Assembly (NCBI GenBank): GCA_025786725.1
Contig: JAHLTZ010000120.1
Coordinates: forward strand, 1 to 25,425
Direction of reading: 5' to 3'
Source of the DNA: Syncephalis fuscata
Taxonomy: Eukaryota > Zoopagomycota > Zoopagomycetes > Zoopagales > Piptocephalidaceae
Length of the DNA: 25,425 bases
Each line of letters begins with the position of its first letter. The first letter of the stretch is position 1. Shown piece after piece: positions 18,718-25,425 of this stretch. The position numbers and the translations under genes were made by a program. A model generated the notes under the pieces. The model was not told the origin of the DNA, did no database searches, and saw only the letters and a list, made by a program, of their open reading frames with translations.

Positions 18718-20280
18718 ATGAAGCTTACATCTCATATTGCCTATTTGGCTGCTTTTTCGGTCATTCTAATTTTCACACTAGCATTGCCTGTTTACTCTAT
18801 CGACACAAGCAGTGTTGCAAAATTAAATGGAAAAGAATCTCAGGAACTGCCTGTAAAGCGACTGGATCGCCGCGGCTTCATCTCAAGATTGCTAAATAGA
18901 CCACGTACCAAATATAACCAAATGATTGAACAGCTGGTAGAGCGCATCCGCAATCCACTTACGAATCAAATATTCAATTCGGTGAATGATTTTAGCATTA
19001 AACTTTCAAACCAACTTCCTAGCGCATTGCAAGGTATACTTACGACAACACTAGTTGCAAGTCCAGGGTCTGCTTCTGCAACTACACCAGTTGCACCTAC
19101 TCCAAAGTCTGTGCCACAAAAGCCAGCCGTCCAACCAAACACACCAGTGGTACCACCGGTTCAAGGTTTTAGAAGACTGTGGTCCCGCGGGGTGTCGTCT
19201 ATGCCTGGTGCATGGCCTGAATCGCCTGTCGATAGCAGTCCTATTCCAGATACAACAGTCCCCAGTAGTGCTGATTCAGCAGGAAAGCCACCAAAAATCA
19301 ATGCGCAGCCAAATACTTCTAACGCACCCCAAATAAAGCCAAGCGATTCGTCCGCTGCAGGAAGTGTATTATCAAGCAAACAAAGAATATATAACACATT
19401 AAATGGCGTACTTGGTAAAATCATTAATCCTGTAGTTTCACGCTGGCTTGAAGAAGTAAAGACATTTGTAACCAAGCATGTTTCAACCAATATTCTTATC
19501 CGTTTGAAGCAACGTCTTTCTTGGAAAACATCAAGCGAAGCACCAGAGGCTGTCGTTGTTTCTGGCCTTGATAATAGCCAGGATGGACGCGCGCTGGAAG
19601 CCGTCAAAGCCGAACTGAATGGTCAAACGCCAGTTACTCAGCCACCAAATCAGCATCGCATGCGTCGTGCCGATACTCAATTACCAGGAGCAGCGAATGG
19701 AAGCGCCACTTCTCAAACACAAGCCAAAAGCTCACGTATCCGTAGTATTTTGGGCGGTATTGCCAATCGCTCTTTGTCCAAGGTCGCTTATGGATTAAAC
19801 CCGATGTCAACGCCATTACTGAAGGTGTTATTCGCTCAGCCTTAGAGGATATGTATGCCGCACTCTACAACAGTATTATTGGTGCTATTAAGACAATTAC
19901 AACTTGCTTACAGCTTCCAGAAATACAATTTGTGCGCAAACTTGCTAGTAATGTAGTGGAAACTGGCACTGCGGCAATTATGTGGCCTGGTGAGAAACTG
20001 GCCGAGTGGCGACGCAGACAATTAGGAGCCACCATCAGTCCTGTAGTCGTGCAAAGTGTTAAGCAAGATATGGCCAATGTACCTGATACTTGTAGCAGCA
20101 TTGCTATGCAAATGAACCAACACAAACAAGATATTTTAGCAAAATACATAATATTGTTGACCAGTTGTGCCCAGCTTAATTAAAGTGGTACAGCACATTA
20201 CCAACACCAATGTATGTAAGACGTTTGCCACGCAGATTAACACTGTTATACCAGTATTTCCTGAAAAACTTCCCGCGTAA
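18718..20280 (+). pseudogene. Secreted paralog family member C, broken by frameshifts
   Basis: The first frame (18718..19845, 375 residues) has a clear signal peptide (MKLTSHIAYLAAFSVILIF...), dibasic KR and RR sites, the family block PRTKYNQMIEQLVERIRNPL, a Pro/Ser-rich linker with SSMPGAWPESP, RLSW, and PEAVVVSGLD. Just after SLSKVA (about 19788) homology to member B moves into another frame: W-I-K-P-D then RSALEDM, running on through ATTC-like C, MWPGEKLAEW and DTCSS to a stop at 20181-20183. The last block, IPVFPEKL with its stop at 20278-20280, lies in a third frame. Spacing from the second cysteine to PVFPE is 175 bases against 177 in member B, which suits two further 1-base losses between about 20145 and 20178. 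So three small deletions fit the data. It may be a recent pseudogene or suffer from assembly errors. The intact part alone would still encode a secreted 375-residue protein. Confidence 0.75.
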
Positions 20281-20687
20281 TAGACATTTTAATAAATATT
20301 GATATGATCTAATAGCATTTTGCTATATAAAATTAAGATTTTTAAACTGCATTATCATTAGTTGCAATTATTATGCAAACAACAATATGTAACAAACCGT
20401 TGTATTGTAAACGTGTACTATTATTGGGGACAAATACTAATTAAATTATGTAGAGGTTTTACCAAACGTTTTTTGTTAGACTAAATCGTTACTAAATATA
20501 CACAGATTGATAAGTATTATTTTATGCATGTCATTTTATTTTACAATTAAATACACAGAACAATATATACATATATAGTATTAAATAAAATAGTATCAAT
20601 TTAAGCATGTAATCCACAGTGGGTCAAATGCCTGGCGATAATCATATTAAAGCACAAAATAGCAATTATTTTAATTAAACAAATATA
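20281..20687. other. Intergenic, convergent 3' ends
   Basis: About 400 AT-rich bases between the end of the broken secreted paralog and the 3' end of the minus-strand XRCC2-like gene. It probably holds both polyadenylation regions (AATAAA at about 20290 on the plus strand). Nothing else is visible. Confidence 0.55.
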
Positions 20688-21917
20688 TTAACAAAAAACA
20701 CCGTCGTCGGCAACTTCAAAAACAAACGAATCGCCCGTAACTTTACCATGCCGTGTAAGTAAACGTGCTTCAAACTGTGTACATGACAATAACATTCCCA
20801 TAGAGCTTGGCACCTCGTCAGACGATAGAAGCGATTCAATAGTTTCAGTAGTATTTGTACTTGTAGTTGTGCGTTCAAGAAGAAATAACCAAGTAACGGG
20901 TATATCACGCCACCATCCAGGCCAAGCATCCATAGCGCTAACCAATCTAAATGAATCACCACGCGTTGGCGTTAGACTGTTTCCATAGCCAAGCCGTCGT
21001 TTAACCCAACGACGACTACTAGCAAATACGGCTAAGCTCCAATCAGTGGCAAGTCGTTTAAATTGGTCACGTATGGCCCGCGTCTCAACTGATTGCTCAC
21101 CACCACCTGATCCAGCGGCCGTTTTGTCACGCCAATAAAACGCATTCACCGGATCAACTAAAAGTGCGCCATAATCAAGCGCAGTTTCTTGACGTAATCG
21201 ATGTGGTAAGTCGTGCAATAATGCAAGCAGCTGTCCCGGCCCATTAACGCGACTCACCAAAATGTGATCCAGTGTTTTTTGAATAAATTCTTGACGTGCG
21301 CCTTTATAATCAACTAAATTATCGTAAGTATTTTCGTTATTGTTAGAAGTTGCTGTTATTAGTTCGGCGACTTCAAGACAGCGATCAAAATGCTGTCCTG
21401 CCAACAATTCGACACGACGCAAATCAAATTCTTGATGCATATCTATAAATATAGCCCCTTGGCCTCGACCGCCTATCTCGATAGCTTGCAAGTTAGACGT
21501 TGCTGTTGCTGTTGCTTCTTTAGCATTAGCGTCTAGCGGTGACTTTATGGCAACTGCGAATGTAGCCGGTAAAGCATAGACCAAGGCAATAAATAACAGC
21601 AGTTGAGATTTACCGGAATCTGGGCCGCCATGAAATAATAACACAGGAAATGGGATGCTTTGTTCCTGTTCATGGCTATCTGGCGCAGTATCGGCCAGTA
21701 ATCGTGCCAGTAGCTGATCTAGCATTGGCAAATGCAAGGGCAACAAGCAATCTTTCCAGGTATGTACACGCGAGTATATATCAAGTGCCGATTCATCTGA
21801 AATTGCCGTTAGTAGCTCATTAACCGACATTGAATATGAAAATTGAAATAAAATACGTAGAAATGGTAGTGATTTACTACTTTGACGACTAGCAATTGAT
21901 TGTTTGATATAAAGCAT
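20688..21917 (-). CDS. XRCC2-like RecA/RAD51 paralog
   Basis: An intronless frame of 409 residues. It has a RecA-type ATPase core: Walker A GGPDSGKS (97-104), the strand IFIDMHQEFDLRRVELL (156-172; compare the FIDTDYHFDMLRL of vertebrate XRCC2), and Walker B ALLVDPVNAFYWRD (251-264; compare LDSLSAFYW in XRCC2). It ends in DDGVFC, matching the terminal ESGVEF type of the family. From the family, XRCC2 is a RAD51 paralog that helps load RAD51 on single-stranded DNA in homologous recombination. The two longest inserts are Ala/Thr- and Asn-rich linkers. Two starts are possible: 21917, giving a 29-residue N-terminus with no acidic residues, or Met30 at 21830 (MSVNELLTAIS), which fits the family better. 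The intronless structure contrasts with its many-exon neighbours. Confidence 0.75.
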   Translation of the reverse strand: MLYIKQSIASRQSSKSLPFLRILFQFSYSMSVNELLTAISDESALDIYSRVHTWKDCLLPLHLPMLDQLLARLLADTAPDSHEQEQSIPFPVLLFHGGPDSGKSQLLLFIALVYALPATFAVAIKSPLDANAKEATATATSNLQAIEIGGRGQGAIFIDMHQEFDLRRVELLAGQHFDRCLEVAELITATSNNNENTYDNLVDYKGARQEFIQKTLDHILVSRVNGPGQLLALLHDLPHRLRQETALDYGALLVDPVNAFYWRDKTAAGSGGGEQSVETRAIRDQFKRLATDWSLAVFASSRRWVKRRLGYGNSLTPTRGDSFRLVSAMDAWPGWWRDIPVTWLFLLERTTTSTNTTETIESLLSSDEVPSSMGMLLSCTQFEARLLTRHGKVTGDSFVFEVADDGVFC

Positions 21918-22921
21918 AGATTACAGACAATAGATTGATAGAATGAAATGGTTCATTATTTTAATTATTTCAAACATTTTCAGACTGATTACAGATAAAA
22001 ATATTTATCAGAATGTACGTTAGAAACACACAATAGTCGGTAGGAGCCCATTTAATTTAGTAAGGTATAGTAATAATTGGTAAATTAAAATGCCAGGTTT
22101 TAAGTATAGATTAGTAGAATGTATTGCAAAAATGCACTGTAATAATCTATTACAAACGCCGGCATCAGTCATAGTACTAGACCAGAAAAGTAGGGCAAAG
22201 ATGAGAAGAACAATATAACACTGTACAAATATTAATACTTGGAAAAATACTAACGGTTGAAATTGCTCAAGTGGTAGAAAAAAGCAAAGACGATCGATGG
22301 AGAGGTAGCAATAAATATAGCCGACCCAGTCATCTTGTGGCTATATTCTGTCAAAGTCATTGTATACTTTGTTTTACTATAGATCTGCAGTGGCCTATAA
22401 CAAAAAACAAAGTATACAACGAGATTTCAACAACATATATTCAACGTAACACACAAATAAGTCAAAATGAATTTACTATGCTAATAAAGTCAAAATGATC
22501 GAAGTGAAGAAAGTGATTTGCAAAAAAGGTTAGATTACAAAAGAGCAATGCAAGTACATAGTGTAAATAGTGTTTGTACTTGACTAGTAGTCAGTCAACT
22601 ACTGATACTATTTAGATGGTATATATGGAGTGTACAAATATATACAATGGATATATGCTGTCAAGTGTAAAGAAAAAGAAAAGGAAATGTGATGACGTAG
22701 ATTGTGAGATTTGAGCCTGTCAGTCAATATTTATAAACAAAAGAGTTTGACTTATTAATAAATGGAGTGTAAATAATAAAAGTCGATCTACCCAACATGT
22801 CTCTACATCATAGAACAGATTAATAGTAAATGAATAAAGGTTATTTAACACAAAAAACACTCATTATTATAAAATATGTTCATCAATATAATAGCGAATG
22901 TATTAAAAAATAGACGTTTTA
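21918..22921. other. Intergenic, XRCC2-like 5' flank and transporter 3' flank
   Basis: About 1 kb of AT-rich sequence between two minus-strand genes. The only structure is the inverted repeat at 22360-22419. A 75-codon plus-strand frame at 22271 has no supporting feature and runs through that repeat. Confidence 0.55.
22360..22419. repeat. Inverted repeat, 16-bp perfect arms
   Basis: TTGTATACTTTGTTTT at 22360-22375 is the reverse complement of 22404-22419, with a 28-base spacer. Allowing a small gap, pairing extends inward through TATA on both sides to about 20 bp. The arms are unrelated to the 401-bp repeat. It could be a small MITE relic or a hairpin in a 5' or 3' transcript region. Confidence 0.75.
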
Positions 22922-25425
22922 TTATTTTAAACTCGTGTGGTCATAAAACACGCTTATTATTAAATTCGTTTGTTGCAAATTATTATTGCAATAATATTCA
23001 TAAATTGATATTCTTAATTGCCGCTTGGTGATTTGAGAGATAAGCTCTAATACAATACTGCCCAATGTGCCGCAGGTCATGAATACCAAGCTAACTTGGC
23101 ATATGACTCTGGGCCGCCACATTTCAGAGAATGCTCGGAAAGGCGGCAATACCGATGGAGGAAAGCGGGGCGATGCTATTGTTGAAGGCATAGGTGACGC
23201 CAGAGGCGATTCCATGCCATTAGCCGACTGGCCGTTATGGCCATACCAAGAAAGTGTGCGACGAATCGAGTCCATACTTTGACGTATATTGGAACGAATG
23301 TTATTACTATTGGAGAACAATTCGGTGGGCGACAATGCTGGCCTATACAAATGCTGCGCACTCGGTATAGTCTTTAAATCATTCATCGATTTTGCGTGTG
23401 GACGACGAATCTCTGTTGGCGATAACATGCCATCCCCACTGGGGATGAAGGCCGACATTGCTTCCGCCAACTCTCTTTGGCTGAGGTTATGCACTTCAGG
23501 GGCAGAAGTGCGTCGATCCCGTGTTCTAACAGCAGCATCAGCAGCAGTAGTAGCTGTTGAGGAATGCAGTATAGTTTCTTCCATATTACGCTCAACAGTC
23601 ATGTCCCAGTCTGGTAGCGTTTGCGGTGATGTTGGCACTGACAAATGATGGCTTGATACAGGTGAGACAATGTTGAACGTAAGTCCATCGCCGCCGCTGC
23701 CATTATTCTTCAATGGTACAGAGGATGGTTGATGGTTTGCTTTGTTTTCCGCATTTGAATCATTGCTGCTTAATGACTCAATGTCAGCTGGTGTAATCGA
23801 CGTATTGGACAATATAACTGCTGAATGTCCATTATCCTCCAATAAAGTGATCTTTGGTGTTGGTGGCATATCCGGCATATCTTCGCCAGCTTCGTCAACC
23901 TCTAACGGAGTCGGCAATAAATTAGACGCCATTGGATTGTTAAGTGATAAACGTGCTGGTATCTTCTTTGTTTTTGGAAGATGAGCAGGTGGTGCAAGTT
24001 CTGAATCAGGACAGTTATTGATCTGTACAGTGGGTATTTTTACTGCATTTATGTTAGTTACATGAATAGCTAGTGTTATTATTTCAACTTACTTGAAGAT
24101 GGTCGATGTACTGGACGCACTGATTTAAATCGTCGGTACAATAGATACATTACAAATGGTAGAATAAAATTGACAGCTGATGTAAAGAATAGACTGGCCA
24201 AGTTCATTAATGTCATAATTAGATCGCCACTTTGGAATGGAATGGCCACAATCCATGGCAAAACACCTGATAGAAAACCGGCCATAGCTAAACGGGAATA
24301 GGTGTGCATTAGTATTAAGCGAAACTATTGATGAATAGTATACTAACCTGGTCGAACTAATTCAGCATGGATTAAATTGTAGCGCACTACAATAGTAAAT
24401 ACTGGAATTGAAGTAATCAGCACAGCAATGGGGAATACATAGGATGAGATACGGATAAACATATTATTGGGCAAAGCAGCTTCTAGAGCGCTTAGAATAT
24501 CGCCTTGAGCTGGCAAATCTATGGCCATTGATCCTATAAATAAACAATTAGTATCATATACATATATATTGTTAAATGTATTACCAAGTACACCGAGCAG
24601 GATATAAAGTACAGTCGAAATACCAATTGACCACCAAATAGACTTTTTAGTTGATACTGTTGATTTCTACAAGATATAATAAAGGTTAATGCTTAGTATG
24701 GCTATTAATATACAAATATATTTTTTATTACCTTAGAATTAATCCAGGATGGCACAGTAGTGATAAATGCATAATTGAACAGTACAGTGCCTATCACTTG
24801 ACCAAGATTTGAAGTGACCGCTGGTAGTCGTTCTGCAGATAGACCAAGTTCGCAGAAAGTGACCATCCAACCAACAGTAATGACAATAAGACCACCCATG
24901 GATACTGATTGTTTACTGGTTAGTATATGAAACGTTATAGCTATTCTGTCACTTACGGATTTGAACAATGGCATTATCAACAAGACGTAAAAAGCCCAAT
25001 GGACCCACAATGCCTACAGCAATCTAAAGTAAATAAACAAATAGATTAATATTAGTACAGTTTATACATATAATTTAATTCAATTACCAGTAATCCAAAG
25101 GTGAAAAGCATATAAGCATCATTAAACGGTGAAGCATTGGCTGAAACAGTTTCGCCCATAGTTTGCATATCAACGCACAGCCATTGAACTTTTGGATAAA
25201 TAGAAAGGCCACAGGTACGGCCAGCCAATGTAAGAATCATTCGATCCATACTCTGTAATAAAGTTAGTATCTTCTATTGTATTGATGGTCTATACACTCA
25301 CCTGGATCGATAGAATGATGGAAGCAACATTAACGGTTTGTAGTGACAAGAATAGCCATATGTGTAGGGGTATACGCCACCGTTTGCTGAGAAAGGATTC
25401 GGCCAGCGATCCAAATTCAATTTGT
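22922..25425 (-). CDS. Multi-pass amino-acid transporter (AAAP-like) with long C-terminal tail, partial
   Basis: The gene enters from beyond the right edge and runs leftward. Minus-strand exons are >25425..25302, 25252..25088, 25023..24957, 24904..24732, 24666..24585, 24533..24348, 24287..24093 and 24042..22922, with GT-AG introns of 49-65 bp that keep one frame for about 703 visible residues. Membrane-type segments follow one another: LHIWLFLSLQTVNVASIIL, YMLFTFGLLIAVGIVGPLGF, LSMGGLIVITVGWMVTF, GTVLFNYAFITTVPSW, ISTVLYILLGVLGSMA, YVFPIAVLITSIPVF and FTSAVNFILPFVMYLLYRR. The GTVLFNYAFITTVPSW and VRYNLIHAELVRP blocks are like those I recall in fungal Aa_trans proteins, proton-coupled amino acid transporters of vacuole or plasma membrane. 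The last exon adds about 370 residues: a Ser/Pro-rich tail (likely cytosolic and phosphorylated) ending in one more hydrophobic helix (CQVSLVFMTCGTLGSIVLEL). The substrate is not known. Confidence 0.72.

Noticed and set aside
19161-19607. 148-codon minus-strand frame within the broken paralog
   Set aside because: It is antisense to the conserved KYN/RLSW family sequence and is a shadow frame.
19735-19860. An intron to explain the frame change in the third secreted paralog
   Set aside because: No GT...AG pair here removes a segment while keeping the conserved W...KPD block; the other family members have no introns.
22271-22498. 75-codon plus-strand frame
   Set aside because: It passes through the 16-bp inverted repeat and has no recognisable feature.
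24905-25010. Open reading straight through 24957-24904 in the transporter gene (start MWVHWAF)
   Set aside because: The two flanking segments only match transporter sequence when the 52-bp intron 24905-24956 is removed, which also changes the frame of the upstream exon.

Overview
The window looks like nuclear DNA of a fungus. Genes carry short introns (49-88 bp) with GTAAGT-like donors and CTAAC/TACTAAC branch sites, sit in AT-rich spacers, and include fungal-type proteins: diphthamide factor DPH3, GET3, a class II DAHP synthase, an XRCC2-like RecA paralog and an AAAP-type transporter. The many secreted proteins, including a secreted kinase-like protein, would suit an early-diverging mycoparasite such as a Syncephalis-like Zoopagomycota. 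That placement is inference from memory and is weak.

Layout. 1-8069 is a compact, mostly housekeeping block on the + strand: the 3' end of a kelch/transmembrane protein, DPH3 (2 exons), GET3 (8 exons, one GC-AG intron), a secreted kinase-like protein (2 exons), and a 12-exon DAHP synthase with a 12-nt microexon. 8070-11846 is an AT-rich gene desert. It holds a 941-bp structure made of two 401-bp inverted arms that differ at one position by eye, and a decayed fragment of the last DAHP synthase exon. 11847-20280 is an accessory block of secreted proteins. Three + strand genes (13083, 16199, 18718) are clear paralogs of a family I do not recognise, the gene at 11847 is a possible remote member, and a small cysteine-containing secreted protein lies on the opposite strand. 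The 18718 copy is broken by frameshifts. 20688-25425 is on the - strand: an XRCC2-like recombination gene and the 3' part of an 8-or-more-exon amino-acid-transporter-like gene with a long cytosolic tail.

The housekeeping genes act in separate processes: diphthamide/tRNA wobble modification, tail-anchored protein insertion, the shikimate pathway entry step and homologous recombination. The best candidate for something undescribed is the secreted paralog family. Its members share a KYN block near the N-terminus, an RL[ST]W block followed by a xLD motif, paired cysteines, a W-P-G-E-K motif in two members and a C-terminal P-[VI]-F-P-[ED] motif. All exon structures were read by eye from splice signals and reading-frame continuity; no search was run.
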